Notes: generated by a model not told the origin, from the sequence alone. A stretch of DNA of 35,152 bases from a bacterium (GCA_017961325.1 JAGCXM010000012.1:1-35152); one strand, 5' to 3'; positions 14,528 through 24,420 are shown, counted from the stretch's first letter. Program-made: numbers and translations.

Positions 14528-16140
14528 TGATTTTTCTGCTTATTTCTGTTTTCTTGCTGCTTACTTCCGATATTTTTGCCGATGAGTGCGACAATTCGTT
14601 TATCGTGCTTCCCAGAATTTATCAGAAAGAGGGGGATGAAAACAGGTGCAGATTCAATCCGCTGCTCCACATCAGCACTGATGACAGAACGGCAATCGAC
14701 TACTTCGAGATGCAGAACTCCGAACCGAAAGACTCTTTTTCGATCCTTCCGCGCGGTTTTTACGACACGAGAAACGATCTCAAGTCGTTTTATCCGGTTA
14801 TTCCGTTTGTAAACGGCGTAAAAAAGGAAGACCGCTGGAAAAATTCATGGCAGATTGTCTCGAAAGTGGGTGCAGGCTACTATTTTTCAAACAGGGACGG
14901 CAACTTCATTCCCGGTGCAGGCGGACGAAAATTCGACAAAGGCTCGACTATGATAACCAGTCAGAGCGGAAACGCCGTTTTTCTCGATTCGTGGGCGTTT
15001 TACTGGGAGCTTGAAGAAAAAAACACTTTTAAGTCAGGCGGTTCCATTGCTTCGACCGACGTTGATTTCAGACGTTTTTACGCAAAAATGAAAATGTGGA
15101 AACTGTCGATAATGGCAGGGAAAGACACGGTTCACCTCGGTCCGGGCGAATACGGAATGCTGATTTCTTCGAACGCCGATCCGTTCTTAATGGTGAAAGT
15201 TCAGAACGAACAGACTATTCATCTGGGCGGCGACTGGAATTTCATCTTCTTCAACGGCTGGCTGCGCGAAGAGCGTGAAATGTCGTCGAATCCGCAACTT
15301 CTGGCGATGCGTCTCACTTACAGACCACCTAAAATGTTCAGTTTTTTCGAACTCGGAATGACGCGCAGCATGATGTACGGCGGTAAAGGGAGACCGGGTT
15401 ACAATTTAACTGACTATCCTTATCTTATTGCCGGAGTTTCAGACAATGTTTCATACAGCAAATGGGATGCCGACAGTTACGCGGCGATTGATTTTACCTT
15501 CAACATTCCGATGTACAGGCTCAATCCGAAAATAAAGGTTTTCAAGTTCTATTTTCAGGAATCGGCTACCGACATCAAGGCGGCATGGCAGGTTGAGGAC
15601 AAACTGGAACTTATGCTTCCGTACCTGCTTTTTGAGTTTCTGGAAAGAGCTTACGTGACAGGCATATTCGCCGCAACCGATCATGACATTATGCGGCTTG
15701 AATATTCAAAAACTTCGCTTTCCCACTACCGGCATCACATGTATGCTCCGGAAGGTTTTTCCTACCACGGACTCTCTCTAGGACATCCTTTCGGCAGAAA
15801 CCATCAGGCGATCAGGTTCAATCACAGGCACTATTTCAGCAACGCCTTTTCTTTCAAGTGGGAGATCGGATACTATCAGCTTGACGGCATGACAAAACAG
15901 GACAAAAATATGAAAATCACTGCGATTTATCCGTTCTTTTCGCTTCGTGACGGAATCGTCAGGCGCGGTTACGGAACATTCTGGCTCGACTGGATTTTTT
16001 ACGGTCACTTGATCCGGGGTTATGTTTCAGTTGATGCCGGTCCCAAAACGGATGCGAATCCATCCCCCAATAAGGTTTCCGTGAAAGACGAACCTTCAGT
16101 CGATGTTCTGACGGGAATTTCCGTTATCTTGAAGTTTTAG
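14527..16140 (+). CDS. Wzi-family (capsule assembly-like) outer-membrane beta-barrel protein
   Basis: The 537-residue protein has a signal peptide (1-18, ending SDIFA). A long series of alternating aromatic/hydrophobic strands follows, ending in a C-terminal Phe (ISVILKF), as in outer-membrane barrels. The segment AGKDTVHLGPGEYGMLISSN (197-216) and the following DPFLMVKV match the signature of the Wzi capsule-assembly family, which binds exopolysaccharide at the cell surface. No polysaccharide export genes are nearby, so a capsule role is not proven; members are also annotated simply as outer-membrane porin-like proteins. Its start overlaps the stop of the upstream small gene, and its stop overlaps the convergent next gene by 4 bp. 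Confidence 0.75.
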   Translation: MIFLLISVFLLLTSDIFADECDNSFIVLPRIYQKEGDENRCRFNPLLHISTDDRTAIDYFEMQNSEPKDSFSILPRGFYDTRNDLKSFYPVIPFVNGVKKEDRWKNSWQIVSKVGAGYYFSNRDGNFIPGAGGRKFDKGSTMITSQSGNAVFLDSWAFYWELEEKNTFKSGGSIASTDVDFRRFYAKMKMWKLSIMAGKDTVHLGPGEYGMLISSNADPFLMVKVQNEQTIHLGGDWNFIFFNGWLREEREMSSNPQLLAMRLTYRPPKMFSFFELGMTRSMMYGGKGRPGYNLTDYPYLIAGVSDNVSYSKWDADSYAAIDFTFNIPMYRLNPKIKVFKFYFQESATDIKAAWQVEDKLELMLPYLLFEFLERAYVTGIFAATDHDIMRLEYSKTSLSHYRHHMYAPEGFSYHGLSLGHPFGRNHQAIRFNHRHYFSNAFSFKWEIGYYQLDGMTKQDKNMKITAIYPFFSLRDGIVRRGYGTFWLDWIFYGHLIRGYVSVDAGPKTDANPSPNKVSVKDEPSVDVLTGISVILKF

Positions 16141-18548
16141 TTTTTGTCAGCCGCTCTTTCAATCATGATTCCGGCAACAAAAGCGGCGCAATAGCAGACC
16201 AATCCGGTGAAAAAAGTCGCTGAAATCCCGTAAAAAATCGATACTGCAGTCGCACTTACGGAACTTACGACACTTGCCGCGCCGTTGATTCCCCAGAACC
16301 ATGGAGCATATCCGGAAACTTTCTCATTCAGGAGCGAAAGTCCCGTCGGGAAAGGCATTCCCATGAAAAATCCTGCGAGAGCCATCGTCGCAAAACTGTA
16401 AAGTATGCGCGGAGCAATCGACCACGAGCTGAAATGATGCAGAACGAACATATTTGCCGTGCCGACAACGGCGACAACCAGAATCAGCATCAAAAACAAT
16501 CCCTTCACCCCTACTCTTTCACGCAGTGACTTGCTGCAGAAGCTGCCTATTCCGCTGAAAAGAAGCATCGTGAAAAGAACGACCGTTATGCTGTAGGTAG
16601 GATGCCCAAGAAATACGGCGAACTTTTGAATCAAAGAGACTTCGATCAGCATGAAAGCGATTCCGAGCGCGGCGAAATAAAGTGAATATCTGTTGAAAAC
16701 CATTGAAGAAATATTCGTCTTAATCTTTGAAAAAATCGGAATTATGATGAGACATATTGAAAGAACGACGACTGTCGCGATAAGCCACAGAAGATTGTGA
16801 ATCGCCATCAGATTCGTCGAAAGTATTCCCTCGAATTCAACGTTCTCGCCTTTGAAAATCGACGAAGGTTTCAGCATATTGAAGAAAAACGGATTGTCGT
16901 CCGTCGGCGGAGTCAGATCCAGCGGATAGCCCGCCATAAAAGCCTCGCGTTTTCCAGGAGTTATGATTTCCTTAAAGGGTGAATCCTTCTCCTTCCCTGC
17001 TGCAACCAGAACTTCAAAACCGTATAAATCGGCTAAAGTCGTTGCTCTGTCCACGGTGTTTTTGTCAAAAGGGGTTTTTGAAACGATGATCGTTCCGGAA
17101 CCGAAGTGCGTTTCTATCGGCTGATCCGCCGGAATATAGTCCATTGCAACCAGAATTATGTGCTTCGCAGGATTCTTTATCCCAGATTCAAGCAGAGTTT
17201 GGTATGCAAGGTTGACAAGACGCAGGAGTTCGCCCGGTCTTTTCGGATAATACCAGCGGCTCATCGTTATTGCGCCTCTGTCCGAAAGCCTTGAAAAGAA
17301 AGTTTTCCATGCTTCAATCGTGTAAAGCGTATTTTCGGTGAGAACAAATGCACCCGAAGCCGTTGCAGCCCATGAATCGATGAGACTTGCCTGAATAATG
17401 TCGAATTTCATATCATTTTTTTCAAAGAAATTACGGGCTTCGTCCTCAATCAGATGAACATTCGGCAAAGCCGAAACGTTGTAAGTGTAGTTCGAATAAA
17501 CTTTTGTCAGAGCCTCTAAAATGCGGCCGTTGATCTCGATTCCCCAGATTTCGCGCTGGTTGAAATGAAGCGCAGAAAGAATGTCGCGGCCGCCGCCGAC
17601 ACCGATTATTCCGACCTTTGAATCCGGAAAAAGATAGTGAGCAAAATTGGTGATGTCGTATCTCAAATGAACGAGATCCCTTATCTGGAACTCTCTTTTT
17701 GTAATTACTGTCGCCGCCGCGGAATCGATTTTGAGATTTTTCTGCTCGATTTTGTATTCAGGATGCCTTTCAGCCATCATTTTTGTCGAAATTCCCCAGC
17801 CGAAACCGCTGTTGTTTTCAAACGGAGCTACCGTTATGCGCGAAAAAGGAGTCCATCTCTCCCATTCGATGTTGCGTTCGACGCTTGCTTCGAGAACGCC
17901 TTCATCGACTTTCGTCCATTCGATCTTGAAAAAGTGTCCGGCATGGTTGAAAAGCGAAAAAATCATTATGAAAATTGCGAAAACCATATCCGATTTTTTC
18001 CTTAAAAGAGCATAAGCCGAGAAAAATCCGGCACTTGCAATAAAAAATATAGCATCGACGGCATCCGTCACGGAAAGCAGACAGAAGAACGCAAGCGATC
18101 CTACTGCAGCTCCGGCGAGATCGGCCGCGTAAAGTCTGTTGGCCTGTTTTATGTATTTTGTCGCAAGAATGAGCGATACGGCGACCCCTTCGAAATAAAA
18201 AGGAACGGCCGAAACGGCATAAATCAAGGCTGTCGTAAAATATCCTATTCCGGTCTGACGCGGCACGAACGGAATTGAAAGGAGCGTCAGCAGCGAAATA
18301 ATGGTGGAAGCCGCAAAAAAACGGCTGTATTTTGCTATTACCGCCTCTATTTCGGCATCAGTTTTTGAAGCGAAATCGGCGACATAAACCTTCACGGCAC
18401 CGGTACTCATCCCGAGCATCGCAACTGAAATTGCCATAAAAGCATAATGATACCACATAGTTATACTAAAAATTCGAGTCAGGCTGTTTTCAAGAGCAAG
18501 TCCGGCAAGCGACAAAACGAAAATTGAAAAATAAATAGATTTTCTCAT
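16137..18548 (-). CDS. Large membrane protein with central spermidine-synthase-like domain (paralogue A)
   Basis: The 803-residue protein has three parts. An N-terminal membrane block of about six segments (1-205) opens with GLALENSLTRIFSI. A soluble Rossmann domain (about 206-585) resembles spermidine synthase, with VGIIGVGGGRDIL (312-324) as the cofactor loop and WGIEIN (335-340) as the acidic strand. A second membrane block (about 605-803) contains FMLIEVSLIQKF and GMPFPTGL. The segment TPPTDDNPFFFN before the last block is typical of this membrane-linked family. The reaction is unknown; the intact GVGGG loop suggests it binds a nucleoside cofactor such as decarboxylated or ordinary S-adenosylmethionine. 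A promoter lies at 18578-18605. The gene diverges from a HAD phosphatase gene. Confidence 0.8.
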   Translation of the reverse strand: MRKSIYFSIFVLSLAGLALENSLTRIFSITMWYHYAFMAISVAMLGMSTGAVKVYVADFASKTDAEIEAVIAKYSRFFAASTIISLLTLLSIPFVPRQTGIGYFTTALIYAVSAVPFYFEGVAVSLILATKYIKQANRLYAADLAGAAVGSLAFFCLLSVTDAVDAIFFIASAGFFSAYALLRKKSDMVFAIFIMIFSLFNHAGHFFKIEWTKVDEGVLEASVERNIEWERWTPFSRITVAPFENNSGFGWGISTKMMAERHPEYKIEQKNLKIDSAAATVITKREFQIRDLVHLRYDITNFAHYLFPDSKVGIIGVGGGRDILSALHFNQREIWGIEINGRILEALTKVYSNYTYNVSALPNVHLIEDEARNFFEKNDMKFDIIQASLIDSWAATASGAFVLTENTLYTIEAWKTFFSRLSDRGAITMSRWYYPKRPGELLRLVNLAYQTLLESGIKNPAKHIILVAMDYIPADQPIETHFGSGTIIVSKTPFDKNTVDRATTLADLYGFEVLVAAGKEKDSPFKEIITPGKREAFMAGYPLDLTPPTDDNPFFFNMLKPSSIFKGENVEFEGILSTNLMAIHNLLWLIATVVVLSICLIIIPIFSKIKTNISSMVFNRYSLYFAALGIAFMLIEVSLIQKFAVFLGHPTYSITVVLFTMLLFSGIGSFCSKSLRERVGVKGLFLMLILVVAVVGTANMFVLHHFSSWSIAPRILYSFATMALAGFFMGMPFPTGLSLLNEKVSGYAPWFWGINGAASVVSSVSATAVSIFYGISATFFTGLVCYCAAFVAGIMIERAADKN

Positions 18549-18577
18549 TTAAACCTCAAAAAAATCAAAATCTGCGA

Positions 18578-18605
18578 ATGATACAGAAATTGATGCCTTA
18601 GTCAA
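18578..18605 (-). promoter_or_regulatory. Promoter of spermidine-synthase-like paralogue A
   Basis: TTGACT (18600-18605), a 16-bp spacer and TATCAT (18578-18583) on the minus strand, about 30 bp from the start codon. Confidence 0.55.
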
Positions 18606-18685
18606 TTTAAAGTAACTGCTGAAATTTCTTCCAAACGATAAAAAAATATGATAATTACCGCTGTTTTTTGTCTGCGGAGGTTTTG

Positions 18686-19285
18686 ATGGAACAAAAAAAG
18701 TCGCTGGCTTTATTCGATTTTGACAAAACAATAACGAATACCGATTCCTTTTTGCCTTTCATGTTTTTTTCTTTCGGATATTTAAAAACTTTTTCCGTAA
18801 TGCTTCTTCTTACTTTCCATGCTTTGCTCACTATCGGCGGTTTCATGCCGAGAAAAAAATTCAAAGAACTGTTCTTCTCAAAAACAATAAAAGGCTGGAC
18901 GAAAGAAAAATTTGATTCGACTGCGCAGAGATTTTACGAACAGAAAGTAAAAAAATGGATAAGAAAACCGGCTGTTGACGAAATAAAAAAACACCTTGAA
19001 AACCACGCCGATGTTTCACTCGTATCGGCATCTCCCGAAGACTGGCTGAGACCTTTCACCGATGAATACGGAATCAATCTCATCGCTACCAGGCTTGAAA
19101 CGAAAGGCGGAATCTACACCGGAAAGATCGTCGGTAAAAACTGCCGCAAAGACGAAAAGGTGAGAAGGGTAAAGGAAATTTACAATCTTGAAGACTACAC
19201 CGATATTTACGCTTACGGTGACTCAGCGGGCGACTATGAAATGCTGAAGATAGCCAACCACCCTTATTTCAGATCTTTCGAGTAA
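18686..19285 (+). CDS. HAD-superfamily (subfamily IB) phosphatase
   Basis: The 199-residue protein carries the HAD motifs in order: DFDKT (11-15) with the nucleophile D11 and acid D13, SASPEDWL (motif II) and YGDSAGDYEML (motif III and IV acidic residues). The cap domain region is about 20-90. The length and motif II type match HAD-IB enzymes related to phosphoserine phosphatase and to 1-acylglycerol-phosphate-linked HAD proteins. Substrate is not predictable. The start at ATG 18686-18688 is fixed by GGAGG upstream. It is transcribed away from paralogue A and ends back to back with lepB, the two stop codons being directly adjacent. Confidence 0.88.
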   Translation: MEQKKSLALFDFDKTITNTDSFLPFMFFSFGYLKTFSVMLLLTFHALLTIGGFMPRKKFKELFFSKTIKGWTKEKFDSTAQRFYEQKVKKWIRKPAVDEIKKHLENHADVSLVSASPEDWLRPFTDEYGINLIATRLETKGGIYTGKIVGKNCRKDEKVRRVKEIYNLEDYTDIYAYGDSAGDYEMLKIANHPYFRSFE

Positions 19286-20287
19286 CTATTTGAAAACATG
19301 ACCGATTCTGGTCGGTCGGAACTCTTTTACATCGAAAATGGAATTGCCGAACTGAATTGAAAACCAGACGAAAAGCGGCTTTCCCTGGACATTCCCGCGC
19401 GGAACGAAACCCCAGAAGCGGCTGTCGAGACTGTCGTCACGGTTGTCACCCATAACGAAGTAATTTCTTTCTGGAACTTTGAAGGAACGGTTGCAGAAAG
19501 GGCATCTCGAATTTATCTGCTCTCTGATTTCATCGGTAAAGCTGTCGTTGTATATCACATTGTATTTATTAGCGTTTTCGTCAGTTTCGACATACTGCGT
19601 CGTCTCCTCGAGCCTGTTGCGCGACGAATGGTATGAAACTTTGCCTATTTTCTCGCGCCCAAGTTTTTCGCCGTTGACATAGACATCCTTTCCGTGAATG
19701 AAAATCGAATCTCCGGGAACGCCGATAACCCTTTTGACGAGAGCTTTCTTTTCCGGTCCGGGTTCTGTGAAAGTGATTATGTCGCCGCGTTCCGGGTCGG
19801 CGAATTCAACGAACTGACTTCCAGCAAACGGCATAGTAAGACCGTAATAAAACATCGAAACAAACAGGTTGTCTCCGATCTCGATCGTGTCGACCATGCT
19901 TCCCGTCGGAACACGGAACGAACCGATAACGAAAAATTTCAGAACGAGTGCGACGAGAACGACAAGCCACAACTCATCAAAAAGTTCTCCTGCCGTGCTC
20001 TGGCGGTATTTTTTGAAATAATGCTGAAGGTTGTATTCGGTCTCACCAAGAATTTTGCCGATATATTCAAGTGAAAGTTTTGTTTCACCGTCTTTTGCGA
20101 AAACACCGCCGCTTTCCTGTGATTTTTTCCTTTCTTCAAAGATTTCAGCAATTTTCTGAATATTTTCATTCAGCTTTCTTTCAATCGGATCGGGAAGAAC
20201 TTTCCGTTTTTTCTTTATCCATTCAAGCCTGTTGCCTTGAATAGCCAGTTTTTTAAGCATTTTTCTCAATTTTAATTTATTAAACAA
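19286..20287 (-). CDS. lepB: Signal peptidase I with a long N-terminal extension
   Basis: LepB removes signal peptides from exported proteins at the outer face of the inner membrane. Counting from the TTG at 20285-20287, the product is 333 residues. It has a charged helical N-terminal region (about 1-100), a membrane segment (LWLVVLVALVLKFFVIG, about 106-122), the catalytic Ser130 in VPTGSMVDTI and the general base Lys185 in ALVKRVIGVPGD. The late motif GDNRDDSLDSRFWG follows. TTG is preferred because GGAGG lies five bases before it. An ATG at 20299 and a TTG at 20341 are in frame but lack a ribosome-binding site. The 100-residue N-terminal extension and a CPFC pair before the GDNRD motif are unusual. 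Confidence 0.92.
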   Translation of the reverse strand: MFNKLKLRKMLKKLAIQGNRLEWIKKKRKVLPDPIERKLNENIQKIAEIFEERKKSQESGGVFAKDGETKLSLEYIGKILGETEYNLQHYFKKYRQSTAGELFDELWLVVLVALVLKFFVIGSFRVPTGSMVDTIEIGDNLFVSMFYYGLTMPFAGSQFVEFADPERGDIITFTEPGPEKKALVKRVIGVPGDSIFIHGKDVYVNGEKLGREKIGKVSYHSSRNRLEETTQYVETDENANKYNVIYNDSFTDEIREQINSRCPFCNRSFKVPERNYFVMGDNRDDSLDSRFWGFVPRGNVQGKPLFVWFSIQFGNSIFDVKEFRPTRIGHVFK

Positions 20288-20358
20288 GAATCCCTCCATT
20301 ACAAAACCGGCCAAAGATAGCCCAAAGCGTTTTAATTGCAAAATTTTATAACTGAAAA

Positions 20359-21957
20359 CTATTTTCTGAGGTTGTCTTTTTGATCTTTTCTTTTTGATTT
20401 CGGCTTGTCGCCGCGTAATTTTCTGTCGCGGTTTGAAAAATCATCGCCGTAACCGCCGCGTTTTCTGTCTTTGCGGTCTCTATGGTGAAAATCGTTTGAT
20501 TTGCGCGATCTGTGCTTTTCACCGTCGTTGTCATGACGGCGGTTCGTTCTGCCCTGTCCACGGTGAGTTTTTGAGAACTTGTCATCCTCTTTTTTGAGGA
20601 GCTGTCTTATCTTTTTTTCGGTGAATCCGATCTGGTCGGGTTCTTCAGTCTCGCTTTCCTCTTCTTCAAGAAGCATCGAAGCTAAGATCATCGCGAGAGA
20701 ACGCGGATCGAGCTCGCTTTCAAGCCCTTCGACGAATTCGATCCCCGCTTTGTTCGGCGTGTATTCGAGAACTTCGGCTGCGAGACGTTTGATACGCTCG
20801 CTTCTGATGTCACGAAGTGTCGGGATCACTTTCACTTCGATTGACGAGCCGACATTTTTCTCGATCCTGCGGATGTTTCTGAATTCCGACGGCGTGACTA
20901 AAGTTATTGCGATCCCTTTGTTTCCCGCTCTGCCGGTCCTTCCGACGCGGTGGATGTAGCTTTTCGCATTGAACGGGATGTGATAGTTGAAAACGTGGCT
21001 CACATCGGCGATATCAAGTCCTCTGGCTGCAACGTCAGTCGCCACCAGAATGTCGATCATCCCTTTGCGGAAAGCTGACATGACCTGATTTCTCTGCGAC
21101 TGGTCAAGGTCTCCGTGAAGCGCCTTCGCGTTGAAACCGCGAGCCACCAGAAATGTGCTTAGCTCGTCGACTTCCAGCTTTGTGCGGCAGAAAACTATCG
21201 CCTTTTCGGGGTTCTGCTCTTCGATAAGCCGCGTCAGAGCGGGCTTTTTCTCCTCTTCCTCAACGATGTAGTAGGACTGTTCGATATCGGTGTTCGTAGA
21301 TTCTTCGACTGTTTCAGCCTTGATGGAAACTGGATCGGTGAGGATGTTTTCGGCAAGTTTTCTTATCTCTTCGGGCATCGTCGCCGAGAAAAGAAGCGTC
21401 TGGCGCTTTTGGGGCATAAAGTCAAAAATCGCCATGATGTCTTCGTAAAAACCCATATCCAGCATTTCGTCGGCTTCATCGAGAACGACGGTTATCGGCT
21501 CGACTATCTCGATCTTACCCGATCGCAGCATGTCGAGAAGACGTCCGGGAGTTGCGGCTAAGACCTGAGTGCCGCTTTCAAGGAGTTTGAGCTGACGCGA
21601 ATAGGAGTGCCCGCCTAAAATCGAGCAGGTGCGGATTCCTGCAAATTTGCCAAGACGGTAAAGCTCGTCGCTTATCTGGGAGGCGAGCTCTCTGGTAGGT
21701 GAGATGACGATGAGTTCGATTCCGACATTGCGCAGCATGTTGTTCATCACCGGAAGACCGAAAGCGGCAGTTTTGCCGGTTCCCGTGTGAGACTGAGCGA
21801 TTACATCTTTGCCCTGCAGGATCAAAGGAATAGCCTCAGCCTGGATAGGACTAGGGATCTTGAAGCCTGCCTCAATTATTCCTTCCATAATGTCCTTTTT
21901 GAAGCCGAAAGCCTCGAAAGTGGTGTCTGTTGCCATTTCGGCGAATTTTTCAGTCAT
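20359..21957 (-). CDS. DEAD-box ATP-dependent RNA helicase (DeaD/CshA-like)
   Basis: The 532-residue protein unwinds RNA in ribosome assembly or decay. The Q motif is SPIQAEAIP (36-44). Walker A is SHTGTGKT (56-63), followed by PTRELA and TPGRLLD, then DEAD (160-163), SAT (191-193) and the second-lobe motif HRVGRTGRAG. After the helicase core and a DeaD-like middle region, the tail (from about 455) is very basic and rich in Arg, Asp, Lys and His, for example NRRHDNDGEKHRSRK. Such tails bind RNA and are typical of cold-response helicases. lepB follows 71 bp downstream, so the two may be co-transcribed. GAGGC precedes the ATG. Confidence 0.95.
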   Translation of the reverse strand: MTEKFAEMATDTTFEAFGFKKDIMEGIIEAGFKIPSPIQAEAIPLILQGKDVIAQSHTGTGKTAAFGLPVMNNMLRNVGIELIVISPTRELASQISDELYRLGKFAGIRTCSILGGHSYSRQLKLLESGTQVLAATPGRLLDMLRSGKIEIVEPITVVLDEADEMLDMGFYEDIMAIFDFMPQKRQTLLFSATMPEEIRKLAENILTDPVSIKAETVEESTNTDIEQSYYIVEEEEKKPALTRLIEEQNPEKAIVFCRTKLEVDELSTFLVARGFNAKALHGDLDQSQRNQVMSAFRKGMIDILVATDVAARGLDIADVSHVFNYHIPFNAKSYIHRVGRTGRAGNKGIAITLVTPSEFRNIRRIEKNVGSSIEVKVIPTLRDIRSERIKRLAAEVLEYTPNKAGIEFVEGLESELDPRSLAMILASMLLEEEESETEEPDQIGFTEKKIRQLLKKEDDKFSKTHRGQGRTNRRHDNDGEKHRSRKSNDFHHRDRKDRKRGGYGDDFSNRDRKLRGDKPKSKRKDQKDNLRK

Positions 21958-22043
21958 TTTGCCTCAAAATACAGCTTTATTGTTGATAAATTTTTAAAAT
22001 TATTGAAATTTTTCGGGATTAAGAAAAGGAAAAACAATTAAAC

Positions 22044-22640
22044 TTAGAATCTGTAAGCTGCTTCAGCCATGAAGTAATCCTGATGTCCGTGTGCAAAATG
22101 TGATTTTTTGCCTGCATTGCCGCCGAAACCAGCTTTGAGTGCCCAGTTGTTGTTGAAAGCAAGGCTTGCACCGATTCCCCAAGCGAAACTTGCTCTGAAT
22201 TTAGCTTCAGTCTCATCGCCAGCATCCCATGTAGCAACATTAAGACCAACACCCATGGAAAACCATGGTCCGACAGCGGTGAGAGGGCCTGCACCGTTCA
22301 TTTTTGTTGTGTCGAATTCATACATGAAGTTGCCCTGAACAGGAATCATGATCCAATGATGATCAAAACCTTCTTCTGTCGGAATCCACCACTGAGCTGC
22401 AAGGTCAAGACCTGCATACATTTTGCCGCTGCCGTCATGAGCTTTCGTTGTAGCTTTTTCCCAAACGTTCCAGTCAATGTCTGCACCGACTGTTACACCA
22501 AGCTGATTCCAGCTGTCACCGTCAACATCTGCACCGAGACCGAAAGTGATCTGTGTAATAGCAGGGGTCGGATCGCCGAATTTTGCAAAAAGACCGAATG
22601 TGCAGCAGAGAACAGCTGCAAGAACCAAAAATTTTTTCAT
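22044..22640 (-). CDS. Small outer-membrane beta-barrel-type protein of unknown function
   Basis: The 198-residue protein has a signal peptide (MKKFLVLAAVLCCTFGLFAK). The mature part is rich in Gly, aromatic and alternating residues (TFGLGADVDG, then VTVGADIDWN, then LKAGFGGNAG) and ends in an aromatic residue (AEAAYRF), as in small outer-membrane barrels. I cannot name a family. The start at ATG 22638-22640 is set by TTGGAGG. A good promoter lies 58 bp upstream (22698-22725), leaving an AT-rich leader. The gene stands alone between mcm and the helicase gene. Confidence 0.7.
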   Translation of the reverse strand: MKKFLVLAAVLCCTFGLFAKFGDPTPAITQITFGLGADVDGDSWNQLGVTVGADIDWNVWEKATTKAHDGSGKMYAGLDLAAQWWIPTEEGFDHHWIMIPVQGNFMYEFDTTKMNGAGPLTAVGPWFSMGVGLNVATWDAGDETEAKFRASFAWGIGASLAFNNNWALKAGFGGNAGKKSHFAHGHQDYFMAEAAYRF

Positions 22641-22697
22641 AATAATCCTCCAAAAATAAAATAACAATAATTGGTCAAACAACCTAAAAACCGCAGG

Positions 22698-22725
22698 ATG
22701 TTATTTATAAAAAACAGTTTGTCAA
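22698..22725 (-). promoter_or_regulatory. Promoter of the small outer-membrane protein gene
   Basis: A perfect TTGACA (22720-22725), a 16-bp spacer and TAACAT (22698-22703) on the minus strand. Confidence 0.55.
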
Positions 22726-22764
22726 GAAAGAAAAAAACTAAGAACGACAAATTTTTGAAATTTA

Positions 22765-24420
22765 TCAGAGAACTACCGATTCTTTGTGAACGCCGAAAAC
22801 TTCTTCAAGTGTTCCTGCGATCTCACCGAGCGTTGCATACTGTTTTACCGCGTCGAGAATCTTCGGCATAAGGTTGTCGCTCGTCTGGGCCGTCTGTTTG
22901 ATGATTGCAAGATGTCTTTTGACAGCGTCGTTGTCACGTGCTTCCTTGACAGCCTTGATCTTAGCGATCTGAGCAACCTGAATCGACGGATCGACTTTGA
23001 GAAGGTTTGCCGGAGCGGGTTCCTTGATCTGGAACTTGTTGACGCCGACTACGACCTGATCTCCGCTTTCGATTTCAAGCTGATAGTGGTATGCGCTGTC
23101 CTGAATCTCCTGCTGTACGAAACCTTTTTCGATTGCTTCGACCATTCCGCCGAGCTCGTCGATACGTGCGATGTATGCCTTCGCCTTCTCGTAAATGCTG
23201 TCTGTAAGAGCTTCGATGTAGTAGCTTCCTGCGAGCGGGTCGATCGTGTCTGCAACACCGCTTTCGTAAGCTACGATCTGCTGCGTTCTGAGTGCGATAC
23301 GAACGCTGTCTTCGGTCGGAAGTGCAAGCGCTTCGTCACGGCTGTTGGTGTGGAGCGACTGGGTTCCGCCGAGAACCGCCGCGAGAGTCTGCATTGCAAC
23401 ACGGACGATGTTGTTGTCGGGCTGCTGAGCGGTGAGCGTGCATCCTGCCGTCTGAGTGTGGAAACGGAGCATCTGCGATTTCGGGCTCTTTGCATTGAAG
23501 CGGAACTTCATGATCTCAGCCCAGAGCCTTCTTGCAGCACGGAATTTGGCGACTTCCTCGAGAAGGTTGTTGTGTGCATTAAAGAAGAACGAAAGTCTCG
23601 GAGCAAAGACGTCAACGTCAAGGCCGGCCTTGATTGCAGCTTCAACGTAAGCGATACCGTCTGCAAGCGTGAAAGCGACTTCCTGAACCGCGTTCGAACC
23701 TGCTTCACGGATGTGGTAACCCGAAATCGAAATGGTGTTCCACTTCGGAACGTTCTGTGCACAGAATTCGAAAATATCGGTGATGAGTCTCATCGAAGGT
23801 TTCGGCGGGAAGCGGTATGTGCCTCTCGCGATGTACTCCTTGAGAATGTCGTTCTGAATCGTTCCGTTGAGTTTGTCAGCCGAAAAACCCTGCTGCTCGG
23901 CAACGGCAATATACATCGAAAGAAGGACCGAAGCAGTTCCGTTGATCGTCATCGAAGTCGAAACTTCGCCCAGCGGAATGCCGCTGAAAAGAATTTCCAT
24001 ATCCTTGAGCGAGTCGATGGCAACGCCGACTTTGCCGACTTCGCCGTCACTCATCGGGTGATCCGAGTCGTAACCGATCTGCGTCGGAAGGTCGAAAGCG
24101 ACCGAAAGACCGGTCTGACCGTTGCCGAGAAGGTATTTGTAACGCTTGTTCGATTCTTCAGCCGTTCCGAAACCTGCGTACTGGCGCATCGTCCAGAATC
24201 TGCCGCGGTACATTGTCGGCTGGACGCCTCTGGTGAACGGATATTCGCCCGGCATGCCGCGCGTTTCCAAGTATTTCTCATCTTCTTCAGCAGGAATATA
24301 GAGAGGTTCTATTTCCTGGTTGAAAGATGTTTTGAAAAGTTTCTTTCTTTCGGGGAACTTTGCGACAGCTTTGCCGTAACTTCCCGCCTTCCAATTCCTG
24401 AACGTTTCTTTTACTGTCAT
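22765..24420 (-). CDS. Methylmalonyl-CoA mutase large (catalytic) subunit, no B12-binding domain
   Basis: This enzyme interconverts succinyl-CoA and methylmalonyl-CoA using adenosylcobalamin, in propionate formation or degradation. The 551-residue protein has only the TIM-barrel catalytic part. [20 protein letters not shown] and the following [14 protein letters not shown] lie near the start. [17 protein letters not shown] and TSMTINGTA follow in the middle, then [17 protein letters not shown] and [15 protein letters not shown]. The cobalamin domain (DxHxxG) is absent, so a separate small subunit must be encoded elsewhere; none is adjacent. ATG 24418-24420 has GGGAG 7 bases upstream. A promoter lies at 24461-24488 with a palindrome across its -10, suggesting repression by a dimeric regulator. 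Confidence 0.95.
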   Translation of the reverse strand: MTVKETFRNWKAGSYGKAVAKFPERKKLFKTSFNQEIEPLYIPAEEDEKYLETRGMPGEYPFTRGVQPTMYRGRFWTMRQYAGFGTAEESNKRYKYLLGNGQTGLSVAFDLPTQIGYDSDHPMSDGEVGKVGVAIDSLKDMEILFSGIPLGEVSTSMTINGTASVLLSMYIAVAEQQGFSADKLNGTIQNDILKEYIARGTYRFPPKPSMRLITDIFEFCAQNVPKWNTISISGYHIREAGSNAVQEVAFTLADGIAYVEAAIKAGLDVDVFAPRLSFFFNAHNNLLEEVAKFRAARRLWAEIMKFRFNAKSPKSQMLRFHTQTAGCTLTAQQPDNNIVRVAMQTLAAVLGGTQSLHTNSRDEALALPTEDSVRIALRTQQIVAYESGVADTIDPLAGSYYIEALTDSIYEKAKAYIARIDELGGMVEAIEKGFVQQEIQDSAYHYQLEIESGDQVVVGVNKFQIKEPAPANLLKVDPSIQVAQIAKIKAVKEARDNDAVKRHLAIIKQTAQTSDNLMPKILDAVKQYATLGEIAGTLEEVFGVHKESVVL

